From positions 573,001-637,000 of the forward strand of contig JBBDHG010000135.1 of the NCBI GenBank assembly GCA_037951165.1: a DNA stretch of 64,000 bases, in the 5' to 3' direction. Below the pieces are notes generated by a model. The model searched no databases. It was not told where the DNA came from and saw nothing but the letters and a program-made list of their open reading frames with translations. Within the stretch, counting starts at the first letter, position 1; the number at the start of each line of letters is the position of its first letter. Shown here in pieces: positions 59,401 to 62,490 of the stretch. Source of the DNA: Lophius americanus (lineage: Eukaryota > Chordata > Actinopteri > Lophiiformes > Lophiidae). The translations under genes were made by a program, and so were the position numbers.

Positions 59401-59861
59401 CATTCAATTCTAAGTCATGTTGAGCTTTGTGGTATGAAGTGAATGTGTTGGTCAGCATCTGGCAGACCAACAGCCATCATGCAGCGGTGATGCCGTTTCT
59501 AAAACTTAACTCAGTGAAACAGTGACTGTGGCAGGTGGAAGTATGCAGCAGAAGATTGTGGTTGTTATTTTGGACAGAACCAAAGAATGAAGGTGCTAAA
59601 ATTTGTGAATTATGGTCGGATAACAGTCGGAAGGGAGTCTCTTCAGATTTAAAAGAGATTAAAAGTTCCCTGAGAACGTCAAACTGGAGAATTTTTGGAA
59701 ATATACGCATGATTGTTGGTAGAAAGAACAAGCTCATATAAATTAACACCAATCAAAAGAGTTACCAGATTATTGTCATCCTGGAAGGCGTAGTGCAGGG
59801 TGGTGATCCACTGGCAGTCTCCATTTACCAACACATCCCGCTCCTCCCGAAAACACGCCGT
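18013..59861 (-). CDS. cdc42bpa: cdc42bpa, MRCK-alpha Cdc42-binding Ser/Thr kinase, 5'-partial, 41 exons
   Basis: MRCK-alpha is a cytoplasmic AGC kinase that binds active Cdc42 and promotes myosin II activity in migration, lamellae and nuclear positioning. Exons from 59861 down to 18013 sum to 5043 nt (1680 residues plus stop) with every phase matching. In-window order: kinase domain and AGC tail (about 1-290), coiled coil (about 291-833), variable linker (834-956), C1 (957-1037), PH (1037-1184), CNH (1185-1464), basic stretch and CRIB (1465-1545), Ser-rich tail (1546-1680). HRD (HRDIKPDN), DFG (LADFGSC) and SPE (YISPEIL) are intact, so the kinase should be active. Alpha rather than beta is supported by DMPWKMRRFAKLD, EGDELVVPETSDNSRKQM and GDGIQILKDLPM. 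The N-terminus, glycine loop and catalytic Lys (about 118 codons) are beyond 64000. I cannot assign a teleost paralogue letter. Confidence 0.96.
18145..20272. other. cdc42bpa intron 40/41, 2.1 kb
   Basis: No supported exon, RNA gene or recognisable transposon. AG-rich near 18150-18230. Confidence 0.85.
20273..20430 (-). CDS. cdc42bpa: cdc42bpa exon 40: C-terminal tail
   Basis: Encodes SSSQNGSALRRELSGGSYGS and SPSESSLSSGGGMD, ending SQFDRE. Acceptor TCTTCAAG, donor GTCAGT. Confidence 0.93.
20518..20635 (-). CDS. cdc42bpa: cdc42bpa exon 39: C-terminal tail
   Basis: Encodes NVRVQESRAGFSGSVSIPSI and RGEPGRSMSASSGLGI, matching the MRCK-alpha tail. Acceptor AAAACCAG, donor GTGAGT. Confidence 0.93.
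20843..20876. repeat. perfect inverted repeat, 14-bp arms, 6-nt loop
   Basis: ATATGGCTCTGCTC (20843-20856), loop AGTTAC, then GAGCAGAGCCATAT (20863-20876). No known family recognised. Confidence 0.95.
21376..21418. repeat. perfect inverted repeat, 20-bp arms, 3-nt loop
   Basis: CCTTCAGGTAAGAAGGGTCA at 21376-21395, loop GCG, and its exact reverse complement at 21399-21418. Each arm carries TTCAG|GTAAG, so both strands show a joined acceptor/donor motif. Confidence 0.97.
22643..22760 (-). CDS. cdc42bpa: cdc42bpa exon 38: CRIB motif (Cdc42 binding)
   Basis: Encodes REMLRDPEMRNKL, then ISNPTNFNHVAHMGPGDG and IQILKDLPM. ISNPTNFNHVAHMGPG is the CRIB consensus (ISxPxxFxHxxHxG) that binds GTP-Cdc42. 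Acceptor TCTTCCAG; the donor GTGCAT is weak. Confidence 0.96.
22761..23488. other. cdc42bpa intron 37/38, 728 nt
   Basis: AT-rich, with a short AAT run near 23065-23080 and GAAA repeats near 23271-23288. Nothing else was seen. Confidence 0.85.
23489..23612 (-). CDS. cdc42bpa: cdc42bpa exon 37: basic stretch before CRIB
   Basis: Encodes EGDELVVPETSDNSRKQMVR and NNKRRFSFRVPEEERLQQR. This stretch is diagnostic for MRCK-alpha over MRCK-beta. Acceptor TTTTGCAG, donor GTACTT. Confidence 0.96.
23613..25232. other. cdc42bpa intron 36/37, 1.6 kb
   Basis: No supported exon, RNA gene or repeat family recognised. Confidence 0.85.
25233..25317 (-). CDS. cdc42bpa: cdc42bpa exon 36: CNH domain end
   Basis: Encodes VRPLNVDGSLNLLGLETVRL and ends IYFRNKMA. 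Acceptor CTCTTCAG, donor GTAAGA. Confidence 0.96.
25540..25637 (-). CDS. cdc42bpa: cdc42bpa exon 35: CNH domain
   Basis: Encodes YNAPYLSVYSENAVDVFDVN and ends MEWIQTIPLKK. Acceptor ATGTCCAG, donor GTCAGT. Confidence 0.96.
25807..26021 (-). CDS. cdc42bpa: cdc42bpa exon 34: CNH domain
   Basis: Encodes SVHGDVSPVNLLHHEDHTLA, then LDALCAVEISSKELLLCF and GRRSRQQELMWPAVPNAA. Acceptor CTTATACAG, donor GTGAGT. Confidence 0.96.
26188..26312 (-). CDS. cdc42bpa: cdc42bpa exon 33: CNH domain
   Basis: Encodes VNKSKARHRRLRELQAPGPV and ends YVGYQSGFTRY. Acceptor GTGCTCCAG, donor GTACTC. Confidence 0.94.
26408..26661 (-). CDS. cdc42bpa: cdc42bpa exon 32: CNH domain
   Basis: Encodes IIRVGDNKKVHHIDLMLQEQ, then ISGRNRHVRLFPTQALDGRE and MAMKRQIICYE. 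Acceptor AACTCCAG, donor GTGACA. Confidence 0.96.
26724..26765. repeat. perfect inverted repeat, 16-bp arms, 10-nt loop
   Basis: GAGGTTTGGAAAAGAC at 26724-26739 and GTCTTTTCCAAACCTC at 26750-26765. It occupies a quarter of the 174-nt intron between exons 31 and 32. Confidence 0.95.
26836..26898 (-). CDS. cdc42bpa: cdc42bpa exon 31: CNH domain
   Basis: Encodes HERVALGNEEGLFVIHVTKD, an early CNH beta-propeller strand. Acceptor GCCCTCAG, donor GTAGGA. Confidence 0.95.
27215..27434 (-). CDS. cdc42bpa: cdc42bpa exon 30: PH end and CNH start
   Basis: Encodes VTASQLSPSSSHKPSILILA, the PH C-terminal helix (NKWVGLLNELHRILKKNK), and YVPKEAYDSTLPLIKTTQ, entering the citron homology domain. Acceptor TCCTCAG, donor GTGGGC. 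Confidence 0.96.
27540..27621 (-). CDS. cdc42bpa: cdc42bpa exon 29: PH domain
   Basis: Encodes DEEFSVSSVLASDVIHASRK and DIPCIFR, essentially unchanged from MRCK-alpha. Acceptor CTACCAG, donor GTACGT. Confidence 0.96.
27622..28405. other. cdc42bpa intron 28/29, 784 nt
   Basis: No exon or repeat recognised. Confidence 0.85.
28406..28545 (-). CDS. cdc42bpa: cdc42bpa exon 28: PH domain start
   Basis: Encodes VPKPTGVKKGWQRAMAVV, then CDFKLFLYELGEGKATQPS and VIDM. This is the first strands of the PH domain that helps place the kinase on membranes. Acceptor TGCTGAAG, donor GTAAGA. Confidence 0.95.
28813..28949 (-). CDS. cdc42bpa: cdc42bpa exon 27: C1 domain, second half
   Basis: Encodes VCNFSCHVTCADKAPAVC, completing C-x2-C-x4-H-x2-C-x7-C, then TKGPLGIDPQRGIGTVYEGH. 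All eight C1 zinc ligands are present across exons 26-27. Acceptor TGTCCAG, donor GTAAGT. Confidence 0.96.
29183..29288 (-). CDS. cdc42bpa: cdc42bpa exon 26: C1 domain, first half
   Basis: Encodes SKAHQFVVKTFNTPTKCNRC and ends LIRQGCTCE. It supplies the first His and Cys ligands of the H-x12-C-x2-C C1 zinc-finger pattern. Acceptor TCCCCAG, donor GTAAGG. Confidence 0.96.
29376..29459 (-). CDS. cdc42bpa: cdc42bpa exon 25: linker before C1
   Basis: Twenty-eight codons: LIDHPPRTVQTPTMRSGGYG, ending GRSSPK. It aligns with the TPLSVHTPTLR segment of MRCK-alpha. Acceptor TCATACAG, donor GTTTGA (a weaker donor). Confidence 0.88.
29460..30253. other. cdc42bpa intron 24/25, 794 nt
   Basis: AT-rich; nothing recognised. 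Confidence 0.85.
30254..30373 (-). CDS. cdc42bpa: cdc42bpa exon 24: Ser/Pro-rich linker cassette
   Basis: Forty codons, phase 0: VDSMDNFTPSNTPSREDDPK through SRSRSPSMASDLEPIE. Acceptor TCTCCTCAG, donor GTCAGA. It is absent from the MRCK-alpha isoform I know best, so it is probably an isoform-specific insert rich in phosphorylatable Ser. Confidence 0.8.
30374..31052. other. cdc42bpa intron 23/24, 679 nt
   Basis: A long minus-strand open frame (205 codons) crosses it, but it has no recognisable domain and overlaps exon 24 in the wrong frame. Treated as chance. Confidence 0.8.
31053..31091 (-). CDS. cdc42bpa: cdc42bpa exon 23: short linker cassette
   Basis: Thirteen codons, phase 0: RSPSVGPAGKGRR, matching RSPSCTPASKGRR of MRCK-alpha. 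Acceptor CAATGAAG, donor GTAAGC. Probably alternatively included. Confidence 0.88.
31092..32838. other. cdc42bpa intron 22/23, 1.75 kb
   Basis: AT-rich intron. Around 31752 TTAGGGCTGCACAATTGTAG resembles the end of fish hAT-type non-autonomous elements. No exon was found. Confidence 0.75.
31752..32100. mobile_element. possible hAT-type non-autonomous element relic
   Basis: The only support is the TAGGGCTGCACAAT-like start and AT-rich interior. The matching far end was not identified. Confidence 0.25.
32839..32886 (-). CDS. cdc42bpa: cdc42bpa exon 22: Ser-rich cassette exon
   Basis: Sixteen codons, phase 0 at both ends: DSYSSSSSSLIEFWED, flanked by GTACATCAG and GTAAGT. It resembles a Ser-rich segment I recall from long mammalian MRCK-alpha isoforms. 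Because it is symmetrical it can be skipped without a frameshift. Confidence 0.8.
33143..33219 (-). CDS. cdc42bpa: cdc42bpa exon 21: start of the variable linker
   Basis: Encodes VKHQDSQNSFLAFLNAPTSA and ends LDQFD, matching HQDSQHSFLAFLN in MRCK-alpha. Acceptor TCTGAAG, donor GTAAGT. Confidence 0.94.
33722..33813 (-). CDS. cdc42bpa: cdc42bpa exon 20: end of the coiled coil
   Basis: Encodes KLQDVESKNQELLAEIDRLK and ends ETEELRLRR. Acceptor TTCACCAG, donor GTATGA. Confidence 0.93.
33814..35152. other. cdc42bpa intron 19/20, 1.3 kb
   Basis: Contains Tc1-like copy B in its upstream third; otherwise unremarkable. Confidence 0.85.
34653..35095 (-). mobile_element. Tc1/mariner-like element fragment, copy B
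   Basis: The plus strand begins ACACTGATCAGGTATAACAT and continues with family-typical text (CTGCCTGTATTGTGCAGGTC). On the minus strand MGKRKGLSCLEN and VIARQLGKSISRT mark a transposase start near 35042. The centre is deleted, leaving about 440 nt of an element normally over 1 kb. Confidence 0.72.
35153..35301 (-). CDS. cdc42bpa: cdc42bpa exon 19: KIM-like region
   Basis: Encodes DMPWKMRRFAKLDMSARLEL and AEIRAKQGIQDDLNKVKASN. The DMPWKMRRFAK block separates MRCK-alpha from MRCK-beta (DPLWKVRRSQK). Acceptor GCTTCAG, donor GTATGG. Confidence 0.96.
35499..35531. repeat. perfect inverted repeat, 14-bp arms, 5-nt loop
   Basis: Arms TATTATTTCATCCT (35499-35512) and AGGATGAAATAATA (35518-35531), loop CGTTC, in the intron between exons 18 and 19. 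Confidence 0.93.
35597..35702 (-). CDS. cdc42bpa: cdc42bpa exon 18: coiled coil
   Basis: Encodes VSDEKDARGYLQALATKMTE and ends LRNTSLGARAT. The first G completes the Trp of IIQW. Acceptor GCTGAAG, donor GTGAAA. Confidence 0.95.
35703..36865. other. cdc42bpa intron 17/18, 1.2 kb
   Basis: Contains Tc1-like copy C; nothing else recognised. Confidence 0.85.
36017..36342 (-). mobile_element. Tc1/mariner-like element fragment, copy C
   Basis: The plus strand begins CAATGGTCAGCCATAACATT and ends AGTAGTTATGATGTTATAG, giving recognisable inverted-repeat ends around only about 325 nt. The minus strand retains MVKRKHLIL at the expected transposase start, followed by a stop. Confidence 0.72.
36866..36990 (-). 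CDS. cdc42bpa: cdc42bpa exon 17: coiled coil, ESVAHWEAQ block
   Basis: Encodes LTSMFEKVSSSNRQLEDEI and LADKKESVAHWEAQITEI, a block conserved across MRCKs. It follows a 4.1-kb intron. Acceptor CCCCTCAG, donor GTGAGA. Confidence 0.95.
37770..38080. repeat. degenerate teleost interspersed repeat
   Basis: GTTTCCACCAAACTTATTGA, GGATCTGGATAAAGGGGCAG and TTGGTAGAGGCATATGCC recall a common fish repeat (usual form: cannot-tell class, with 'rate of change ... GGATCCGGATAAAGGGGC'). Confidence 0.45.
38095..38455. repeat. common teleost interspersed repeat, copy 1
   Basis: Blocks in the usual order: CAATCCCAGCTGACATTAGG, GGGCAATTTAGAGTCACCAG, TGCATGTTTTTGGACTGTGG, GAACATGCAATCACCACACA and AAACCACTGCGCCACAGTGT. 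This is a very widespread fish repeat; a second copy lies at 62255-62490. Confidence 0.7.
38490..39295 (-). mobile_element. Penelope-like retroelement relic with GIY-YIG fragment
   Basis: On the minus strand 38944-39290 encodes CGVCVSIQCKDLCIGEIKQL then FHKRMAQHRRASSSRQDSAV, the GIY-YIG endonuclease region typical of fish Penelope-like elements. Further on, 38681-38915 has RIRWFERGVKKP with the catalytic-Glu region. The usual YIG is CIG, and the frame is broken between the parts, so it is dead. Inverted copies of TGTTTAGACTTGAA...CATCCAAGAGGCT flank it (38539-38583 and about 39220-39275). Confidence 0.72.
40530..40612. repeat. (TA)~41 microsatellite
   Basis: Uninterrupted TA run of about 83 nt, self-complementary, in the cdc42bpa intron 16/17. 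Confidence 0.98.
41067..41172 (-). CDS. cdc42bpa: cdc42bpa exon 16: coiled coil
   Basis: Encodes QSEREEFEAEYKEKYERERV and ends LLTEENKKQSSELDK. Acceptor TCTTCCAG, donor GTAAAA. Nearly identical to MRCK-alpha. Confidence 0.95.
41699..41713 (-). CDS. cdc42bpa: candidate 15-nt microexon of cdc42bpa (window exon 15)
   Basis: Fifteen bases, TGATGATATCATAAG, sit between TCTTTTCAG and GTAAATAG. They fit the phase of the flanking exons exactly: AG|T ... AG|C gives S-DDII-S, so inclusion adds five residues between TRRE and SQSERE. Skipping it gives the standard MRCK-alpha sequence. It is probably a regulated microexon; no transcript evidence is available here. Confidence 0.6.
41813..42060 (-). CDS. 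cdc42bpa: cdc42bpa exon 14: coiled coil
   Basis: Encodes LKQAGSSVAPASVDQAQEVG, then LEKKTLLYEEELSRRE and QKEILMLKDKLEKTRRE. It ends with AG of a split Ser. Acceptor CCTTACAG, donor GTGATT. Confidence 0.94.
42208..42318 (-). CDS. cdc42bpa: cdc42bpa exon 13: coiled coil
   Basis: Encodes MEARGEEQVAEAQKERKLRE and ends QLEEEMEGLK, 37 codons, phase 0. Acceptor ATGATCAG, donor GTATGT. Confidence 0.93.
42631..42751 (-). CDS. cdc42bpa: cdc42bpa exon 12: coiled coil
   Basis: Encodes STKQRLARQLRDKEEEMESQ and ends RKAERAKKE. Acceptor TCAACCAG, donor GTAGAG. Confidence 0.93.
42867..42988 (-). CDS. cdc42bpa: cdc42bpa exon 11: coiled coil
   Basis: Encodes DFLEASEKLKSQSKELKE, then AHCQRKLAMQEFSELNERL, highly conserved in MRCK-alpha. 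Acceptor ATGGCCAG, donor GTAGGG. Confidence 0.95.
43451..43584 (-). CDS. cdc42bpa: cdc42bpa exon 10: coiled coil
   Basis: Encodes SGQLEKKLEDVSLARRDLED and ends SMTQEREELQK. Acceptor GTTTCAG, donor GTAGAG. Confidence 0.93.
43785..43907 (-). CDS. cdc42bpa: cdc42bpa exon 9: coiled coil
   Basis: Encodes ESTQTVQTLQHQTGEGPLSA and ends LKSEIDVLKKQIA. Phase 1 at both ends. Acceptor GTTGCAG, donor GTGAGC. Confidence 0.94.
43908..44782. other. cdc42bpa intron 8/9, 875 nt
   Basis: No exon or repeat recognised. Confidence 0.85.
44783..44961 (-). CDS. cdc42bpa: cdc42bpa exon 8: start of the coiled coil
   Basis: Encodes TLSDRGCLRKLAVEPG..., a less conserved segment, then LATEAYERRIRRLEQEKL, the start of heptad repeats. 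Acceptor CCTATAG, donor GTAAGT. Confidence 0.94.
44962..45818. other. cdc42bpa intron 7/8, 857 nt
   Basis: Purine-rich on the plus strand near 45240-45360 (GGAGAAGGAGAAGGAATGAG); nothing else. Confidence 0.85.
45819..45898 (-). CDS. cdc42bpa: cdc42bpa exon 7: hydrophobic motif of the AGC tail
   Basis: Encodes ETMPPPSHTTFSGHHLPF followed by VGFTYTSK. FVGFTY is the hydrophobic motif, with Thr at the usual phospho-site position. Acceptor CCTTTAG, donor GTAAGT. Confidence 0.94.
46051..46160 (-). CDS. cdc42bpa: cdc42bpa exon 6: AGC-kinase C-terminal tail
   Basis: Encodes GIDWENILTCDAPYIPEV and SSPTDTSNFDVDDDCLKNS, the AGC tail that wraps the N-lobe. Acceptor TTTTCAG, donor GTAAGG. Confidence 0.95.
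46319..46738 (-). mobile_element. Tc1/mariner-like element fragment, copy D
   Basis: The plus strand begins GCCTATCAGCCATCACATTG and retains TGAGGTGTGGCCTCTATGGA, TCGGACTTGTTGGTCGAGCA and CTGCTGAAAGAAGCCACTGA. These correspond to the C-terminal, minus-strand transposase half of the same family as copies A-C. It is interrupted and has no intact frame. Confidence 0.72.
46888..47026 (-). CDS. cdc42bpa: cdc42bpa exon 5: kinase C-lobe end
   Basis: Encodes ERFQFPQQITDVSEEAKDLI and REHRLGQNGIEDFKHHPFFS, the end of the catalytic domain, including the conserved C-lobe Arg. Donor GTACAC, acceptor TGGGGCAG. Confidence 0.96.
47234..47434 (-). CDS. cdc42bpa: cdc42bpa exon 4: activation segment and alpha-F
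   Basis: Encodes VQSSVAVGTPDYISPEIL (activation and P+1 loop with SPE), PECDWWSLGVCMYEML (alpha-F Asp) and ends KIMNHK. 67 codons, phase 0. Acceptor CTTCTAG, donor GTGAGC. Confidence 0.97.
47435..48275. other. cdc42bpa intron 3/4, 841 nt
   Basis: No exon or repeat recognised. A T-rich run lies near 48087-48100. Confidence 0.85.
48276..48369 (-). CDS. cdc42bpa: cdc42bpa exon 3: catalytic loop and DFG
   Basis: Encodes RDIKPDNILLDMNGHIRL, then ADFGSCLKLMEDGT. It holds the catalytic Asp of HRD and the metal-binding Asp of DFG. It is separated from exon 2 by a 10.4-kb intron. Donor GTAAGT, acceptor CTCTTTCAG. Confidence 0.96.
48675..48744. repeat. (TG)n compound microsatellite
   Basis: TG run with TGCG interruptions, about 70 nt. 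Confidence 0.95.
49930..50285. repeat. degenerate teleost interspersed repeat
   Basis: CACCAGGTTTCATGAGAATC, CATACAAATAGAACCAATAG and CCCTCCTTGGCAATGGTTA resemble the end of the same repeat type seen at 37770 and 1690. Confidence 0.4.
51910..51997. mobile_element. Penelope-like terminal fragment
   Basis: GTAGAAGATGTTTCATCTTT then CATCCAAGAGGTTCGCTCAG and CTCTAACTGGTTGGTGGGGA match, with substitutions, the outer repeat of the relic at 38539-38610. Confidence 0.5.
53413..53460. repeat. (CA)n microsatellite
   Basis: About 23 CA units with one CT interruption; a second short AC run is at 53582-53600. Confidence 0.95.
54954..54983. repeat. perfect inverted repeat, 11-bp arms, 8-nt loop
   Basis: ATTGGCCTCTA (54954-54964), loop AATAAAAA, TAGAGGCCAAT (54973-54983). 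Confidence 0.9.
57890..58180 (-). mobile_element. L2-type LINE ORF2 fragment
   Basis: The minus strand encodes FYNNSLSSILDRHAPVKTRT followed, after a frame change, by PWFTSELRKMKEAGRVFERC. This is the segment between endonuclease and reverse transcriptase in fish L2/Maui-type LINEs. No catalytic domain is present. Confidence 0.7.
58770..58918 (-). CDS. cdc42bpa: cdc42bpa exon 2: kinase hinge and alpha-E
   Basis: Encodes [20 protein letters not shown] (hinge and alpha-D) and ends HQLHYVH plus a split Arg (AG|G) that starts the HRD motif. Donor GTAAGG, acceptor CTACCCAG. Confidence 0.95.
58919..59765. other. cdc42bpa intron 1/2, 847 nt
   Basis: No exon or repeat recognised. Confidence 0.85.
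59766..59861 (-). CDS. cdc42bpa: cdc42bpa exon 1 (window numbering): kinase alpha-C helix, beta-4/5
   Basis: Encodes TACFREERDVLVNGDCQWIT and ends FQDDNNL, 32 codons, phase 0 both ends. The acceptor is TTCTTTAG and the donor GTAACT. The first Glu of FREERDVL is the likely alpha-C glutamate that pairs with the catalytic Lys. Confidence 0.93.
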
Positions 59862-60282
59862 CTAAAGAAAAGCAATAAGGTTAATACTTGTAAATGTCAC
59901 AAAAAACGGACAAAATCAGTGCGGCGATTTCGTATCATTTGGATATCTTATAATGTTCCACTTGTTCTTGTTTGTAACTATGTTGGACCCACTCCCCTTT
60001 ACCTTCTTTTAGAGGTGAATTTCCAAGCATTTTCTTAAGCACAGCATTTTTAAATTGAAAGATTTAATGCTTTAATTAAAACAACAATTACTAAACAACC
60101 AAAGAAAGAAAGAAACATACAATCAGTGCTATGTGGAATGAAAAATAGTTTAAACAAGATTAAAAATCCAAGAAAAGAGAATTATAGTATACTGTCAATC
60201 AGTGTGGTGAGATGAAAGGGGAAAAAACATAAATTGATGTGTATTCTCATGCCCAAAACAATCAGAAATATGACATTACTTT

Positions 60283-60430
60283 AGTTACGTATATAACTAC
60301 GGTTCTATGAATCTTCTAGTGTCACCAGGTGATCTGTTTCTGCAGCATCTTCATTCCAGGAAACAAGGATTCTGAGTGATTGAACGCTGTGGCGGTCTTC
60401 CAAGATTCGTAGAACTGTAGTTACATACGA
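60283..60430. mobile_element. small inverted-repeat (MITE-like) element
   Basis: AGTTACGTATATAACTACGG continuing TTCTATGAATCTT at the left, and AAGATTCGTAGAACTGTAGT continuing TACATAC at the right, are imperfect inverted repeats of about 30 nt enclosing about 85 nt. Confidence 0.6.
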
Positions 60431-61200
60431 ATCTGTTGTTGCATTTTATGTGCTTTAAGCACTGGAAGACTTATACCAGAAAGGTCGCGAGGAATCCTCA
60501 CCAAAATAAAGACTTGACGCTGTCAACTTGACGCCTATAGCCACAGGATAAGGAGCAGTACATTTACCATGAAGAACCAAGCATGGGTATATCCTGAGGA
60601 CCTGGTACCAGTGGTGCAAATGTCTTGTAGAGGAACCCCCCTAAAGACATCCTATGATGTAGCCATACTCCTGGTAGGGTGGCTTTTAAAATCCCGAGGC
60701 ACAGGGAGATCCTGTGATCTATAAGCATACAAGGCCTTATCTAAAACTTAATGAGAGGGTCTCCATTTTTACAGAGCAGCCTTCCTGCAGCCTCCATAGC
60801 AGATGTAGAGGTGGTGTGTTATGCACAAATTGGCCATCGCTGCCATATATGCCTTAAGTGCCTGCTTGTTTGTCTGATGCCGCGGGTGAGCGTGGAGGAT
60901 TGAAAGCATCAACTCAATAGGTTAGTTCACATGATGGTAAAACAACAGCTTGGGAAGGAACGATGGATTTTGCCAGAGAGTGACCCCTGACTTTTCTGCA
61001 TGCCAGCCCACAGACACCTGGTCACAGGAAGCTAAAAGTGGGTCCTGGCCTTTAGGGCCCCCCACAAACAGTTAAACGACTTGGATTCAGCCTTCATATA
61101 TGCTGGCCAACCTCAGGTCGAAGCTCTAGCTTCTCCTGGAGGCATCACGGCACAACGTCACGGAGCCTGAGAAACACTGGGAATAATGGCCTTCCCAGCC
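60431..61200. repeat. probable old interspersed repeat
   Basis: Segments such as CATCCTATGATGTAGCCATA and AAAATCCCGAGGCACAGGGA, then GCATACAAGGCCTTATCTAA, resemble a dispersed fish repeat I have a vague memory of. The class cannot be assigned. Confidence 0.35.
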
Positions 61201-62140
61201 AATGTGGAGCCAACTAACACCATGGCAAAGGTACAAATGAGTGCTTACCAACACAATCAAGCTATTTCAAGCGGAAATGCCACTGATAGCTGATCATCCT
61301 ATATCAATGCACCAATGCTGGGAGAAGAGTGGGGACACTACCCTCACCAAGGTCGTTATTGAAACTGAATCGGTATACCAACGGTTTCCACCAAGATAGT
61401 GACTTAGCTCAAATGGAAACACAGTTGGCAACAATAAACCGCAACAAATAAAACAAGCAATCAAGCTGGGAGAGGAAGTGAAAACACTTCCTCTTTGATT
61501 TAAATAACTGAAATAAGGTTAGCGATAGCATAGGTGAACAAACAGCTGCTACCAGAGAAGGAGCGAAAATGCTACGATCAACAATGAGGCTGTCATTGAA
61601 AACCAACTGGGATAACCACAGTAGCTACCAAATTAAGTTGGCCTGGGCAGGAACACTGTTGCAAACTATAAACCTGAAGAAATGAATTAAGAACTCAAGC
61701 TGGGAGAGGAAAGGTAAACGGGGACGTCAGAGTTCAGGTTGGCAATACTATAGAAACCTTAAATGAATCAACTTACAAAGGGTTAGTAAATGCAAACACG
61801 CTGTTGCTAATAATAAGCTACTGATACTATAAGCATGAAGACCAGTGCTCTCACAATGAACGCACTTCTGCTTGGAAGGATAAATTGGGGAGGCGGCTTA
61901 CAGCGGCCGAACTCTAGCTGCTGTAAACAAAAGTGCATATATAGTATCCAACCAGCGAAAAACACAAGCCAGTGTCAACATTTTCTACTGGCGTCAGGCA
62001 ATAACACCTAGCCACAAAGAAGCACACTAACGGAAGTTATTAGCAGCTTAGACACCTCAACAAAGAGAAGTGAGGTTAGCAGCAGTGCCAGCCAAACGCT
62101 AACGTGATACCGGCTACAGGATAAGTTGCACGTATTAACC

Positions 62141-62159
62141 GCACACACACACACACACA
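62141..62159. repeat. short (CA)n tract
   Basis: About nine CA units. Confidence 0.9.
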
Positions 62160-62254
62160 ACAAGGTGAGAACACTCGATGGTAGAAAACATAGCGTGCTG
62201 TACTAACAACTTCTTGTCGTAATGAAAATTATAATAATACCTTATGCTTATTAA

Positions 62255-62490
62255 GCGCTTTTCATGAAATTCAAAGACGCTTTATGGAGAAACAGACAAC
62301 CATTCACACTCAAATGAACTTCTATTGGCAATTTAGGGTCAGGGTCACCATTTCAGCTAGATTAGATTGCATGTTTTTGGACCGTGGGAGGAAGCTTCAT
62401 TTCCCTGAGAGAACCCACGCAGGAATCGGGGAAAATATGCAAACTCCGCACAGAAAGGCCGGCGGAGGTGGATTAGAACCTGAAATTAAG
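62255..62490. repeat. common teleost interspersed repeat, copy 2
   Basis: GACAACCATTCACACTCAAA, GGCAATTTAGGGTCAGGGTC, TGCATGTTTTTGGACCGTGG and TGCAAACTCCGCACAGAAAG appear in the same order as in the copy at 38095-38455. Confidence 0.7.

Noticed and set aside
18013..59861. Assignment as MRCK-beta (cdc42bpb), MRCK-gamma, DMPK or citron kinase
   Set aside because: The DMPWKMRRFAK, RLTDF/AHCQRKLAMQEF and EGDELVVPETSDNSRKQM blocks match MRCK-alpha; DMPK and citron lack this C1-PH-CNH-CRIB arrangement.
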